Part shown: one piece after another, positions 36,305-45,573 of the stretch
Layout of the letters: every line of letters begins with the position of its first letter
Numbering within the stretch: the first letter of the stretch is position 1
Position numbers and translations under genes: made by a program
The notes under the pieces: generated by a model
The model's input: only the letters and a program-made list of their open reading frames with translations
What the model was told of the DNA's origin: nothing
The model's database searches: none
NCBI GenBank assembly: GCA_036743375.1
Contig: DAINPP010000005.1
Coordinates: 25,928-89,927 of the forward strand
Source of the DNA: DAINPP01 sp036743375
GTDB taxonomy: Bacteria > Thermotogota > Thermotogae > MWEM01
Direction: 5' to 3'
Length of the DNA stretch: 64,000 nt

Positions 36305-37114
36305 ATGGAAAACAAGCAGGTGTTAGTCATCACATCCGGTAAGGGCGGTGTTGGAAAGACGACCATCACAGCCAATCTCGGAGCAGCTTTCGCAAATCTT
36401 GGCAAAAAGGTTTGCCTGATTGATGCGGATCTCGGGCTGAAGAATCTTGACGTTATCCTCGGGCTCGAAAACAGAATCCTCTACACCATCATGGATGTGG
36501 TGTCAGGGAGAGTTGGTGCGCAGGAAGCCCTTGTCAGACACAAGACGAACAGGAACCTCTATCTCATGCCGGCTTCACAGATTGCTACCAAAGAGATGAT
36601 GACGGTTGAAGACATGGTCAATGTGGTTACTCAGATCAAGAAGGAATTTGATTACATCCTTATCGATTCACCTGCTGGTATAGAAAGCGGCTTCAGAAAT
36701 GCCGTTGCGGCTGCTGATGCCGCTATTCTCGTTACAAATCCGGAATATACGGCCGTCAGCGATGCGGATCGGGTGCTCGGGTTGATTGAGAACACACATC
36801 TTGGCATCGAAAACGTTCAGTTCATCCTCAACAAGGTGAAGGACGGAGTCAGTGAGAAAAGGGGCATGCTGAAAAAGGAGGAGGTCTTAAAGACCCTTTC
36901 TATTCCGATGATCGGCATGGTCCCCGACAGTGATGAGATATTCATCGGTTCAAATAGGGGGGTTCCGATTGCATTTGAACCCGCCCATTCGATGAACAAG
37001 ATATTCACCAACATCACTAGAAGGATCATGGGACATAATATCCCTATCGAAGAGGACTTCAAACTGGCAAAGACGAGCATGTGGAAGATGTTCCTCAAAC
37101 TCTTCAGACCGTAA
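36305..37114 (+). CDS. minD: Septum-site determining ATPase MinD
   Basis: A 269-residue ATPase with the deviant Walker A KGGVGKTTITANLG, the IDADLGLKNLDVILGLENR switch and YILIDSPAGIESGF. The C-terminal amphipathic membrane-targeting helix is KTSMWKMFLKLFRP. It is four bases after the MIP18 gene. Neither minC nor minE is adjacent. Confidence 0.93.
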   Translation: MENKQVLVITSGKGGVGKTTITANLGAAFANLGKKVCLIDADLGLKNLDVILGLENRILYTIMDVVSGRVGAQEALVRHKTNRNLYLMPASQIATKEMMTVEDMVNVVTQIKKEFDYILIDSPAGIESGFRNAVAAADAAILVTNPEYTAVSDADRVLGLIENTHLGIENVQFILNKVKDGVSEKRGMLKKEEVLKTLSIPMIGMVPDSDEIFIGSNRGVPIAFEPAHSMNKIFTNITRRIMGHNIPIEEDFKLAKTSMWKMFLKLFRP

Positions 37115-37126
37115 CGGGAGAAATGG

Positions 37127-37531
37127 ATGATGAAATTAAAGGAAATACAACTTCAGACAAAAAGAAGAACAGAAGTGATAGATATCACCACCGAGGTCTC
37201 GGAGATTCTAAGGGCAAACGGTATCGAAAACGGACTCGCCGTCATATTCGTTCCGCATACGACCGCCGGGATAACGATCAACGAAAATGCGGATCCAAGT
37301 GTTAAGCGGGACTTTCTGACAAAGATGAACCGGATGATTCCGGAAATTGATGGTTATACGCATCTCGAAGGGAATTCGGATGCGCATATCAAGACGATTC
37401 TCACAAATCCGTCACAAACAGTCATCGTGGAAGATGGCCGGTTGATGCTTGGAACATGGCAGGGGGTCTATTTTTGTGAATACGATGGCCCGAGAACAAG
37501 AAAAGTTTGGGTAAAAATACTGGAAGAATAA
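37127..37531 (+). CDS. YjbQ/UPF0047-family protein
   Basis: A 134-residue protein with GLAVIFVPHTTAGITINENADPSV, GYTHLEGNSDAHIKTILTNPS and LGTWQGVYFCEYDGPRTRKVWVK, the diagnostic segments. Some members have weak thiamine-phosphate synthase activity; the real role is unclear. ATG 37127 follows GGGAG. Confidence 0.9.
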   Translation: MMKLKEIQLQTKRRTEVIDITTEVSEILRANGIENGLAVIFVPHTTAGITINENADPSVKRDFLTKMNRMIPEIDGYTHLEGNSDAHIKTILTNPSQTVIVEDGRLMLGTWQGVYFCEYDGPRTRKVWVKILEE

Positions 37532-37533
37532 TC

Positions 37534-38571
37534 ATGCAGACAAACAGAATAAAAATATCAATGAACTCTTCTGATTTTTTCACATCGGAAGAGTTTTTAA
37601 AATGTGCAGAAGATCTGAGGAACGGCGAACTGGTCATTTTTCCCACGGAGACCGTCTACGGTATCGGTGCCGTTATCGATAATGACAGGGCCTTGAAGGC
37701 CATCTTCAAGGCAAAGGGAAGGCCTCAGGATAATCCACTGATCGCCCATATCGGAAAGATGGAACAGGCAGAGGCATTGATCGTAAAAGACAAACGAAAC
37801 CTCTTTGAAAAACTAACATCCATTTTCTGGCCGGGACCGGTAACCTTTATCCTGAATAAAACGGATAAGGTTTCGCGTATCCTGAGCGGTGGCAGGGATA
37901 CCGTTGCCGTAAGATTTCCCGCAAACCGGATTGCCTCAGAACTGATCAACGCCTGCGGCATTCCCGTGGCGGCACCGAGTGCCAATATCTCCGGTCTTCC
38001 CAGTCCCACGAGACCGGAACATCTAAAAGAAATGGATGGTCGGGTCAAATGGATAATCGAAACCGATCCGCTCGAATTCGGACTTGAATCCACCATCATC
38101 TCTCTGACACGGGAGCGACCGGTATTACTCAGACCGGGACCGGTAACCCCTGAAAGGTTAATGGCGTTTATCCCGGATCTTCTCCTATCGACCCAGTCAA
38201 AAGAGGCCATTGCACCTGGAATGAAATACAGACATTATTCGCCGAAGGCGGAGGTACTCATCGCGGAATATACCGATGATTTTGAGGAATTAAGCCGCAG
38301 AACGGCCAAGCTTTACGAATCAATACCCGTTCCGGCGGAACGGAAGCTGATCATTTCCACGGAAGAAACCGTCCCATTTTATAATAAGCTGAATATAGAA
38401 ACGATCTCCATCGGATCAAGGGATAATCCACTGCAGATCGCCAATAATCTCTTTCATTATCTGAGAATGCTCGATGAAAAAGGTTATCTGTCGGCCGTTT
38501 TTGAGGCTTTAGAGGAAAAAGGACTAGGCATCACGATTATGAACCGTTTGACGAAGGCAGCGATAGGGTGA
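37534..38571 (+). CDS. L-threonylcarbamoyladenylate synthase (Sua5 type)
   Basis: A 345-residue enzyme making threonylcarbamoyl-AMP for the t6A37 tRNA modification. The YrdC domain has GELVIFPTETVYGIGA, KAKGRPQDNPLIAHI, VAVRFPANRIASELI and PSANISGLPSPT. The C-terminal Sua5 domain follows the linker APGMKYRHYSPKAEV. The start is placed two bases after the yjbQ stop. Confidence 0.94.
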   Translation: MQTNRIKISMNSSDFFTSEEFLKCAEDLRNGELVIFPTETVYGIGAVIDNDRALKAIFKAKGRPQDNPLIAHIGKMEQAEALIVKDKRNLFEKLTSIFWPGPVTFILNKTDKVSRILSGGRDTVAVRFPANRIASELINACGIPVAAPSANISGLPSPTRPEHLKEMDGRVKWIIETDPLEFGLESTIISLTRERPVLLRPGPVTPERLMAFIPDLLLSTQSKEAIAPGMKYRHYSPKAEVLIAEYTDDFEELSRRTAKLYESIPVPAERKLIISTEETVPFYNKLNIETISIGSRDNPLQIANNLFHYLRMLDEKGYLSAVFEALEEKGLGITIMNRLTKAAIG

Positions 38572-39173
38572 TGGAAAACAACAATAATAGCACTGAAATC
38601 GGCAGGATCCTGCAAAAATACCGAAAGACAAAAAAAATTTCTCTCGAGGACATCTCCGACAGGACACATATTTCTGTTGAAACACTGGAAATGCTTGAAA
38701 ATGGGAATTTTGATGAAATCCCCGAATTGTATCTGAAAAATTTCATCAAACGCTATTCAACCATACTGAACTTGCAAACTCATTCGACAATACGGGAATA
38801 CCTGAATGCGGAGAATAAGACCGGTCAGATACCGGTGATCAGAAAGAAAAGACGGAATTCACCTGTCGCACTTTTGTTGAAGATCATGATTCCCGTATTA
38901 ATCTGTATCATCTGTATACAACTTTATGTCCTGAATATTCAGAACCAGCGGGAATTATTCAGAATCATCAACGGTGGAAGCGGAGAAGTGATCATCTACG
39001 ATGACAATCGGACGATTACACTTGGTGCCGAAGAATCGGTGAATTTAAACGCTAATGACAAAGTACATGTCATTAACAAAGAAAAGGCATTAATTATGGT
39101 AAAATACTATGATGATACTTGGGAAGTGTTTTTTGAAGAATTTGAGGTGCAACTGAAAGATGGGACAGATTAA
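38571..39173 (+). CDS. rodZ: RodZ-like HTH membrane protein
   Basis: About 200 residues. An N-terminal Cro-type HTH of the RodZ kind (IGRILQKYRKTKKISLEDISDRTHIS; LENGNFDEIPELYLKNFIKRYS) is followed by a basic linker and one membrane span (ALLLKIMIPVLICIICIQLY). The beta-rich outer domain is about 75 residues. RodZ links MreB to the cell-elongation machinery. The start overlaps the sua5 stop (GTGATG). Confidence 0.82.
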   Translation: MENNNNSTEIGRILQKYRKTKKISLEDISDRTHISVETLEMLENGNFDEIPELYLKNFIKRYSTILNLQTHSTIREYLNAENKTGQIPVIRKKRRNSPVALLLKIMIPVLICIICIQLYVLNIQNQRELFRIINGGSGEVIIYDDNRTITLGAEESVNLNANDKVHVINKEKALIMVKYYDDTWEVFFEEFEVQLKDGTD

Positions 39174-39693
39174 ACGGCCAGAACTTGTAAACATGATCAT
39201 TTTTGCCTTTGGGCGATATATAGATTACAGATTGAGTGAAACACGGGAAGAGCTCGTTCAGGAATTCGGAGATATCGATTATATGTCACCCGTGCTGGAC
39301 TTTGGTAAATACACTCATTATTACAACAAGGAGATGGGAGAGGGACGGATAGACGGAAGACTGATCAGTTTCCAGAACCTCATTCATCCCGCCGAACTGG
39401 CGCATATAAAACTGATGACCAATGACATAGAAAAGAGGCATATGGAGGATGGCAGGAGAACCATCAACCTCGATGCCGGCTACGTCCATCATACTCAGTT
39501 CGTTCTCGCTTCTACAAAACCGCAGGGAAACAGGCTTTACATCGGTAAGGGGATCTTTGCAGAGGTTACACTGTACTTTGCCAATGGCGCTTATCAACCA
39601 CTTGCCTACACTTACCCCAATTATGCAGATAAAGAATACACAGAGGAAATAAATAAAATACGAAAGGCATTTTTGCTGAAAAGAAAGAGTTGA
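39160..39693 (+). CDS. DUF4416 family protein
   Basis: A 177-residue protein with YTHYYNKEMGEG, FQNLIHP, RTINLDAGYVHHTQFVLASTKP and RLYIGKGIFAEVTLYF, typical of DUF4416. The function is unknown. It overlaps rodZ by 14 bases and rimO follows directly, an arrangement I recall from other Thermotogota. Confidence 0.82.
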   Translation: MGQIKRPELVNMIIFAFGRYIDYRLSETREELVQEFGDIDYMSPVLDFGKYTHYYNKEMGEGRIDGRLISFQNLIHPAELAHIKLMTNDIEKRHMEDGRRTINLDAGYVHHTQFVLASTKPQGNRLYIGKGIFAEVTLYFANGAYQPLAYTYPNYADKEYTEEINKIRKAFLLKRKS

Positions 39694-39698
39694 TTAAA

Positions 39699-41015
39699 AT
39701 GAAAATATACATAGAAACCCTGGGCTGCCCGAAGAATGAAGCTGACAGCAGGGTTCTCTCAGGTATGTTCAGAGACAGAAGCCATGAGCTGACCGACGAT
39801 ATCGAAGCGGCGGACATCGCCGTTATCAATACGTGCGGTTTTATACTTGATGCGGCTCAGGAATCGATTGACACGCTGGTCTACTTTTCTACAAACCTCA
39901 AGAAACAAAACAGCCGTTTACGGGTCTACGGAATGGGTTGTCTGATTCAGAGATACCAGGAAGAGCTGATGAAGGAAATTCCGGAAATTGACGGTTGGAT
40001 TGGTATCGACACACTCGAAAACACGGTTGATTTTATCCTGGAAAGGGAGAAAAAGGTATTGATCCCCGACATCCCAAATCCAACATTTTTCAAAATGCCG
40101 GAACGTTATTACGTGAACGGTGACGCACATGCCTATGTCAAAATAGGAGACGGCTGCAACAGGGCCTGCGAATTCTGCTCGATTCCGACCTTTAAAGGGG
40201 GACACGTCAGCAGATCTCCAGAAGATATCGTAAAAGAATGCCGGCAGCTCGTAGAAAGTGGAAAAAAGGAACTGATCATCGTGGATCAAGATGTTACCCA
40301 GTACAACGCAAACGGAGTTGATCTGAAACAGCTGATCGCAAAGATCGACGCGATAGAAGGCGACTACTGGATCCGTCTGATGTACATGCATCCGGACCAC
40401 ATCGACGATGAACTCTTCCTCTCCCTCAAAGAGACACGCCATGTCATTCCGTATTTCGATATTCCCGTTCAGCACGGCAGCAACACCGTGCTGAAAAATA
40501 TGGGAAGAATCAGAACGGCCGAAGAACTGAAGAAACGGCTGAATTTCATCCGAGAACTCTTCCCCGATGCCGTGTTGAGAACTACGATCATGCTGGGTTT
40601 CCCCGGCGAGGGGGATGAAGAATTCGAAAAGCTGAAAACGTTCATGCAGGACGTCGAATTTGACAAAGTCGGTTTCTTTAAATTCTCTATGGAAGAGGGA
40701 ACGCCGATTTCATTCAGAGACGTCGTCATCCCGGATGAAGACATCGTAGATGAGCGATTTGAGGAGATTAATGATATTCAGAGAGAGATTTCGGTGGAGA
40801 AAAACGAAAGGCTCGTCGGAAAAGAACTGACGCTCATCGTAGACGGAACGGAAGAAGATCTGTTGCTGTGCAGAAGCTACCGTGAAGCACCTGAGATAGA
40901 TTCGGAAATATTCATCGAATTAAATACGGACAGTGAGATTCCCGAGAGAGGGACTACACTGAAAGCCCGTATCATCGCCTTCGCGGAATACGATCTGGAG
41001 GCTGAGATTATATGA
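39699..41015 (+). CDS. rimO: Ribosomal protein S12 methylthiotransferase RimO
   Basis: A 438-residue radical SAM enzyme. UPF0004 cysteines are C10, C46 and C81 (ETLGCPKNEAD, NTCGFI, GMGC). The radical SAM motif CNRACEFC has C153, C157 and C160. A C-terminal TRAM domain is present (LVGKELTLIVDGTEEDLLLCRSY). GCPKNEAD and IPTFKGGHVSRS favour RimO over MiaB. ATG 39699 is preferred to the TTG at 39690 on family length. Confidence 0.95.
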   Translation: MKIYIETLGCPKNEADSRVLSGMFRDRSHELTDDIEAADIAVINTCGFILDAAQESIDTLVYFSTNLKKQNSRLRVYGMGCLIQRYQEELMKEIPEIDGWIGIDTLENTVDFILEREKKVLIPDIPNPTFFKMPERYYVNGDAHAYVKIGDGCNRACEFCSIPTFKGGHVSRSPEDIVKECRQLVESGKKELIIVDQDVTQYNANGVDLKQLIAKIDAIEGDYWIRLMYMHPDHIDDELFLSLKETRHVIPYFDIPVQHGSNTVLKNMGRIRTAEELKKRLNFIRELFPDAVLRTTIMLGFPGEGDEEFEKLKTFMQDVEFDKVGFFKFSMEEGTPISFRDVVIPDEDIVDERFEEINDIQREISVEKNERLVGKELTLIVDGTEEDLLLCRSYREAPEIDSEIFIELNTDSEIPERGTTLKARIIAFAEYDLEAEII

Positions 41016-41560
41016 CATTCAACATCAACACACCGACAAAGATCACCTTTATCAGAGTTCTGGCCATTCCATTTCTGATGTGGATGATTTCATATGGACC
41101 CGGAAACACCGTATGCTCGATCATCGCACTCGTCATCTTTCTCGCCGGTTCATTTACAGACTGGCTCGACGGGTTCCTCGCCAGAAAAAACAATCAGATC
41201 ACAAATCTCGGAAAGTTTGCCGATCAGCTTGCCGACAAGGCGTTTATTTCAAGCGCACTCTGCGTGCTCGTCTATACGCAGCAGGTCAGTTTCTGGCTGC
41301 TCGCCCTTATTCTTTTCAGAGATACGGCGGTCAGCGGTATCCGAATGCTTGCCGCTTCAAAAGGGGATGTGATCCCCGCCAATTTCTGGGGAAAATCGAA
41401 AACCGTGGTACAGATGGTTTATGTCACCGCCGTTTTACTCGGTGCATCCGTCGGATGGCCAAACAGCCTGACCTTAACTGTCTTTGCATGGATAACGGCA
41501 TTTATGACGGTAATGTCGGGACTGACCTACTTTAAAGGGGCTACAAAATATCTTTCATGA
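41012..41560 (+). CDS. pgsA: CDP-diacylglycerol–glycerol-3-phosphate phosphatidyltransferase PgsA
   Basis: A 182-residue membrane enzyme of phosphatidylglycerol synthesis. The CDP-alcohol transferase motif is complete (DWLDGFLARKNNQITNLGKFADQLADK: D-G-x2-A-R-x8-G-x3-D-x3-D). About five membrane spans are visible. The start overlaps the rimO stop by four bases. Confidence 0.93.
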   Translation: MTFNINTPTKITFIRVLAIPFLMWMISYGPGNTVCSIIALVIFLAGSFTDWLDGFLARKNNQITNLGKFADQLADKAFISSALCVLVYTQQVSFWLLALILFRDTAVSGIRMLAASKGDVIPANFWGKSKTVVQMVYVTAVLLGASVGWPNSLTLTVFAWITAFMTVMSGLTYFKGATKYLS

Positions 41561-42081
41561 GATGTTTTATAGCTCTTGATATGGATGAGAAAATCAGGCA
41601 ATTCTGTGAAAATAAAACGAACGAACTGAAGCAGTCCGGCTTCAGGGCCAAATGGGTGGAGAGTGAAAACCTTCATCTGACACTCTTTTTTCTTGGAGAG
41701 ATTGATCGTCGAGGGGTTTCTGTCCTGAGAGAGATCGTCGAGAAAAGTAATCCGTCGGATTTTAGCTTGATCTTTAACCGAGTGGGGTATTTCAGGAAGC
41801 AAAGGCAACCGACAACGATCTGGCTCGGTATAGAAAAAAGCGACGGGTTGAACGCTCTGTATAAAAAGATGAAAACCGAGATAGAACATCGGACTCAGAT
41901 TCTCTTCAAAGAGACATTCAGACCACATCTTACACTGGGAAGGGTAAAGGATGCCCCGGAAAACTGGTCTGACATTCTCGAAGAACAATGTCCTGTGGCA
42001 CTCAGGCTGCAGAAGATACACATACAATTGTACAGCTCGACGCTGACAAAGAATGGACCAATCTATAGACCGTTGCTATAA
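41557..42081 (+). CDS. thpR: RNA 2',3'-cyclic phosphodiesterase ThpR (LigT)
   Basis: A 174-residue 2H-phosphoesterase with both HxT motifs: ENLHLTLFFLGE and FRPHLTLGRVK. It opens 2',3'-cyclic phosphates, and members were first seen as RNA ligases. It overlaps pgsA by four bases and precedes recA. Confidence 0.92.
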   Translation: MRCFIALDMDEKIRQFCENKTNELKQSGFRAKWVESENLHLTLFFLGEIDRRGVSVLREIVEKSNPSDFSLIFNRVGYFRKQRQPTTIWLGIEKSDGLNALYKKMKTEIEHRTQILFKETFRPHLTLGRVKDAPENWSDILEEQCPVALRLQKIHIQLYSSTLTKNGPIYRPLL

Positions 42082-42107
42082 ACAAAAACGTAATAAAGGA
42101 GGTAGAA

Positions 42108-43208
42108 ATGATGCCTAAAAAGGCACAGGATCAGGAAAAAAACAAACAAACCGCAATTGACAATGCAATAAAAAAGATCGAAAAGGATTTCGGAAAAGGC
42201 AGTATCATGATCATGGGAGATGAGCATGTCACCAATATCCAGGTCATTCCTTCCGGTTCACTCGCTCTGGATCTCGCACTCGGAGTAGGTGGATTCCCGA
42301 GGGGAAGAATCATAGAAATCTACGGACCTGAATCGAGTGGAAAGACCACACTGACACTTCACGCCATTGCCGAAGCACAGAAAACGGGGGGGATCGCCGC
42401 TTTTGTAGACGCGGAACACGCACTTGACCCGGTATATGCCAGAAATCTCGGCGTAGACCTTGACAGCCTGCTCATCTCACAGCCCGGAAGTGGTGAAGAA
42501 GCGCTTGAAATCGTGGAAACTCTCGTCAGAAGCGGAGCAGTTGATCTCATCATCATAGACTCGGTAGCCGCATTGGTTCCAAGGGCGGAAATAGAAGGAA
42601 ACATGGGTGACGCCCAGATGGGTCTTCAGGCAAGGCTGATGTCACAGGCCCTGAGAAAACTCTCAAGCGTTGTCAACAAATCGAACACCTGCGTCATCTT
42701 CACCAATCAGTTGAGAATGAAGATCGGGGTTACCTTCGGAAATCCTGAAACGACTACGGGTGGAATGGCGTTGAAATTCTACGCTTCCGTCAGAATGGAT
42801 GTCAGAAGAATCGGTGCACTGAAGGAATCCGCCGAATTTGTCGGAAACGAAACAAGGGTTAAAGTCGTCAAGAATAAAGTAGCCCCGCCATTCAAGGAGG
42901 CCTACTTCGATATCATCTACGGCAAGGGGATCGTCAGGGAAAATGAATTGATCACCCTCGGTGAGGTCGACGACTTCATCCTGAAAAAGGGATCCTGGTT
43001 CAGTTATATCACACCGGATGATGAGGACATCAATATTGGACAGGGGAAGAACAGTGCGGTGGCCTTCCTGAAAGACAATCCGGCGATCAGGTTTGAGCTG
43101 GAAAATCGGATCAGGGAAAAACATGAAATCCCATTATTAGATGCCGAAGATCTGGACATACCGGCAGAAGAAATGATCAGTGATAATGGAGAAGCAGAAG
43201 AAGAATAA
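42108..43208 (+). CDS. recA: Recombinase RecA
   Basis: A 366-residue recombinase. Walker A lies in IYGPESSGKTTLTLHAIAEA, then IAAFVDAEHALDPVYARNLGVD, Walker B LIIIDSVAALVPRAEIEG and loop L2 NQLRMKIGVTFGNPETTTGG are intact. The acidic C-terminus is DIPAEEMISDNGEAEEE. GGAGG precedes paired ATGs at 42108 and 42111. I see no SOS box in the short upstream gap; the gene sits inside an operon. Confidence 0.98.
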   Translation: MMPKKAQDQEKNKQTAIDNAIKKIEKDFGKGSIMIMGDEHVTNIQVIPSGSLALDLALGVGGFPRGRIIEIYGPESSGKTTLTLHAIAEAQKTGGIAAFVDAEHALDPVYARNLGVDLDSLLISQPGSGEEALEIVETLVRSGAVDLIIIDSVAALVPRAEIEGNMGDAQMGLQARLMSQALRKLSSVVNKSNTCVIFTNQLRMKIGVTFGNPETTTGGMALKFYASVRMDVRRIGALKESAEFVGNETRVKVVKNKVAPPFKEAYFDIIYGKGIVRENELITLGEVDDFILKKGSWFSYITPDDEDINIGQGKNSAVAFLKDNPAIRFELENRIREKHEIPLLDAEDLDIPAEEMISDNGEAEEE

Positions 43209-43638
43209 GTCGATTGAAAATTACTGTTCGCTTCTTTTTAAATATCGTCCCAGAACCGAGCAGGAGATACGGAAAAAATGTCTCGAGAAGGGATTTGAAT
43301 CGGAAGAGATAGAACTGTTCATCGGGGAGCTTTACCGATTGAAGCTCCTTGATGATTTGCGATTTTCAAGGATGTATATAGACGATGGAATTCGGTTAAA
43401 GGTGAAGGGAAAATTTATCCTGACACAGGAACTGAGAGCGTTGGGTGTGGCGAGAGATCTCATAGAAGAGGCCTTTGAAGGGGTCGAAAGGGAGGAATAT
43501 CTCCTCGCACTCGATGATGATTTTCATAAACGGGGATTCAAAGATATCGAAAAATGGAAACGAAGAATGCTCAGAAGGGGATTTGAGCTTAAAATGATTA
43601 TTGAAGTTATAGAAAACTTTAATGACGATAATTTTTGA
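43186..43638 (+). CDS. recX: Regulatory protein RecX
   Basis: About 150 residues of repeated three-helix units: FKYRPRTEQEIRKKCLEKGF, DLRFSRMYIDDGIRL and GKFILTQELRALGV. RecX binds and restrains RecA filaments. The start is inside recA (ATG 43186, or GTG 43180), an overlap of 23-29 bases without a clear ribosome site, so translation is probably coupled. Confidence 0.88.
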   Translation: MEKQKKNKSIENYCSLLFKYRPRTEQEIRKKCLEKGFESEEIELFIGELYRLKLLDDLRFSRMYIDDGIRLKVKGKFILTQELRALGVARDLIEEAFEGVEREEYLLALDDDFHKRGFKDIEKWKRRMLRRGFELKMIIEVIENFNDDNF

Positions 43639-43662
43639 TTAATATAAACGGAGGTTTTGGGT

Positions 43663-45228
43663 ATGGAGACAATTATATGGCTCATAGCAATAGCAGCGGT
43701 CGCATTCTCAGCTTTTTTTCTGGGATTGATGTATACGAGAAAATATTTACATGGAAAGATAAAGGAAGAGGTAACGACTGATATTTTAAAGGCGGAAAAA
43801 TCGGCGGATGAGATTCTCACAGCGGCAAACAACGATGCTTCAGCGATCATCAGACAAGCAAAACTCGATGGCAAGGAAAGCGCCCATAAAATAGTAGATG
43901 CCGCAGAAAGAGATGCGAAGAAGACAAGAGATGAACTGAAACGAGCCGAAAGCAGACTCGACAAGAGGGAAAGTTCACTTGAAAAAAGAGAGGAACAGTT
44001 TCTCCTCAAAGAAGAAAAGATAGAAGAAAAAGAGATTTGGGTAAGGGACAAAGAGGAAGAGATAGAAAAGCTCGTCGAAGAACAGGAAACAAGACTTTAC
44101 AAGATAGCACAGCTTTCACCGGAAGAGGCGAAGGAAAGAATATTCTCCGAAACGAAAAAACAATATGAACATGATCTGGCCCAGATGTTCAAGGAAATAA
44201 AAGACGAAAAAGAAGAAGAGGCCGAAAGACATTCCCAATGGGTTGTCACCACGGCTATTCAGCGGTATGCTGCCGACTATGTCAACGAAGGAACCGTCAG
44301 CACCGTCCAGCTTCCCACCGATGACATGAAGGGAAGAATCATCGGCAGAGAGGGAAGAAACATCAGGGCATTTGAAAAGATAACCGGGGCGGATCTCATC
44401 ATCGATGATACCCCCGAAGTCGTCGTCGTTTCATGTTTCAACCCGCTGAGAAGAGAAGTGGCAAGACTCACGCTCGAAAAACTGGTTGCAGATGGAAGAA
44501 TCCATCCGGCAAATATCGAGGAAACCTATAACAAGGCCAAGAAGGAGATCACCAAACTGGTCAAGGAAGAGGGAGAAAGGGCGACCTTTGAAACGGGTGT
44601 CAGAGGACTCAACAACGAGTTGATCAAACTCATCGGAAGACTCAGATTCAGAACGAGCTTCGGACAGAACGTCCTTCAGCATTCCATAGAAGTGGCCAAG
44701 TTTGCCGGACTCATGGCCGAGGAACTTGGGCTCAACGTAGACAGGGCCAAGAGAGGCGCACTCCTTCACGATATAGGAAAAGGTGTGGACCATGAAGTCG
44801 AAGGATCACATGCCATCATCGGTGCAGAACTCGCAAAGCGATACGGTGAAAAGGCCGATATCATCAACATGATTCAGTTCCATCATGGGGAAGCGGAACC
44901 GATCTCACCGGAAGCCTGTCTCGTTGCCGCTGCCGACGCCATTTCCGCGGCAAGACCCGGTGCAAGACGTGAGACGGTGGATCTGTACATCAAGAGACTT
45001 CAGAAACTCGAAGAGATCGCCAAGAGCCACAAGGCGGTTGAAAAGGCTTACGCCATACAGGCGGGTAGGGAACTCAGAATCCTCGTGCAGCCCGAAAAAG
45101 TCGATGACGTACTCGCCGATAAACTGGCATTCGATATCGCCAAGGAAGTTGAGGAACAGGTGGAATATCCGGGCCAGTTGAAGGTAACGGTTATCAGAGA
45201 AAAGAGGGCGGTAGCATACGCAAAGTAA
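43663..45228 (+). CDS. rny: Ribonuclease Y
   Basis: About 521 residues. It has an N-terminal membrane anchor (TIIWLIAIAAVAFSAFFLGLMY) and a long charged coiled coil (about 35-190). The KH domain is at DMKGRIIGREGRNIRAFEKITGADLIID, and the HD domain carries ALLHDIGKGVDHE and IQFHHGEAEP. It starts mRNA decay at the membrane. The organism therefore carries both RNase Y and RNase G. ATG 43663 follows GGAGG at eight bases. The stop codon lies inside the first of the tandem repeats. Confidence 0.97.
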   Translation: METIIWLIAIAAVAFSAFFLGLMYTRKYLHGKIKEEVTTDILKAEKSADEILTAANNDASAIIRQAKLDGKESAHKIVDAAERDAKKTRDELKRAESRLDKRESSLEKREEQFLLKEEKIEEKEIWVRDKEEEIEKLVEEQETRLYKIAQLSPEEAKERIFSETKKQYEHDLAQMFKEIKDEKEEEAERHSQWVVTTAIQRYAADYVNEGTVSTVQLPTDDMKGRIIGREGRNIRAFEKITGADLIIDDTPEVVVVSCFNPLRREVARLTLEKLVADGRIHPANIEETYNKAKKEITKLVKEEGERATFETGVRGLNNELIKLIGRLRFRTSFGQNVLQHSIEVAKFAGLMAEELGLNVDRAKRGALLHDIGKGVDHEVEGSHAIIGAELAKRYGEKADIINMIQFHHGEAEPISPEACLVAAADAISAARPGARRETVDLYIKRLQKLEEIAKSHKAVEKAYAIQAGRELRILVQPEKVDDVLADKLAFDIAKEVEEQVEYPGQLKVTVIREKRAVAYAK

Positions 45229-45266
45229 ATCTCATTTGCGTTCGCAAAGTAAATCTTATTTGCGTT
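45219..45266 (+). repeat. Tandem 24-base hairpin repeat at the rny 3' end
   Basis: CGCAAAGTAAATCTCATTTGCGTT (45219-45242) is followed directly by a copy differing at one base (45243-45266) and by a degenerate third start (CGTAAGGTAA at 45267). Each unit folds with CGCAAA pairing TTTGCG. The first unit contains the rny stop codon. Confidence 0.85.
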
Positions 45267-45396
45267 CGTAAGGTAATTTGTACTCACGGATGTAAGATTG
45301 ACTATCGTTTACCGGCATAAAGCCATTCTTTGACTCCTGTCTGACGTATCATTGTTCAACGGGTTTATAAATGAAATGAATAGAAAGCTACTACTT

Positions 45397-45428
45397 AAGG
45401 GCGAGACATTTTCCGCCCTTATTTTTTT
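45397..45428 (+). terminator. Intrinsic terminator of the long rny operon
   Basis: AAGGGCG (45397-45403) pairs with CGCCCTT (45414-45420), then A and a run of T. It is about 170 bases beyond the rny stop. Confidence 0.85.
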
Positions 45429-45459
45429 TAAAAATTTCCCCGGAATTCCCGATGAAGTC

Positions 45460-45488
45460 TTGTTATAAATCAATTAACATGATAAAAT
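45460..45488 (+). promoter_or_regulatory. Promoter for the ABC transporter genes
   Basis: TTGTTA (45460-45465), 17-base spacer, TAAAAT (45483-45488), placed between the rny terminator and the binding-protein gene. A second TTGACG at about 45513 lacks a good -10. Confidence 0.5.
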
Positions 45489-45573
45489 GATATGAAGAAC
45501 TCGGAAGAAATAGTTGACGGACTCATACGTACTCTGTAATCAGGCGATTAAAATCACACAACGGGAGGAAAAA

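Noticed and set aside
41557..42107. SOS box controlling recA
   Set aside because: recA lies 26 bases after thpR inside a long operon, and no LexA-type palindrome was recognised in that short gap.
45219..45280. Possible CRISPR array
   Set aside because: The repeats abut without spacers and only two intact units exist. No cas genes are present.
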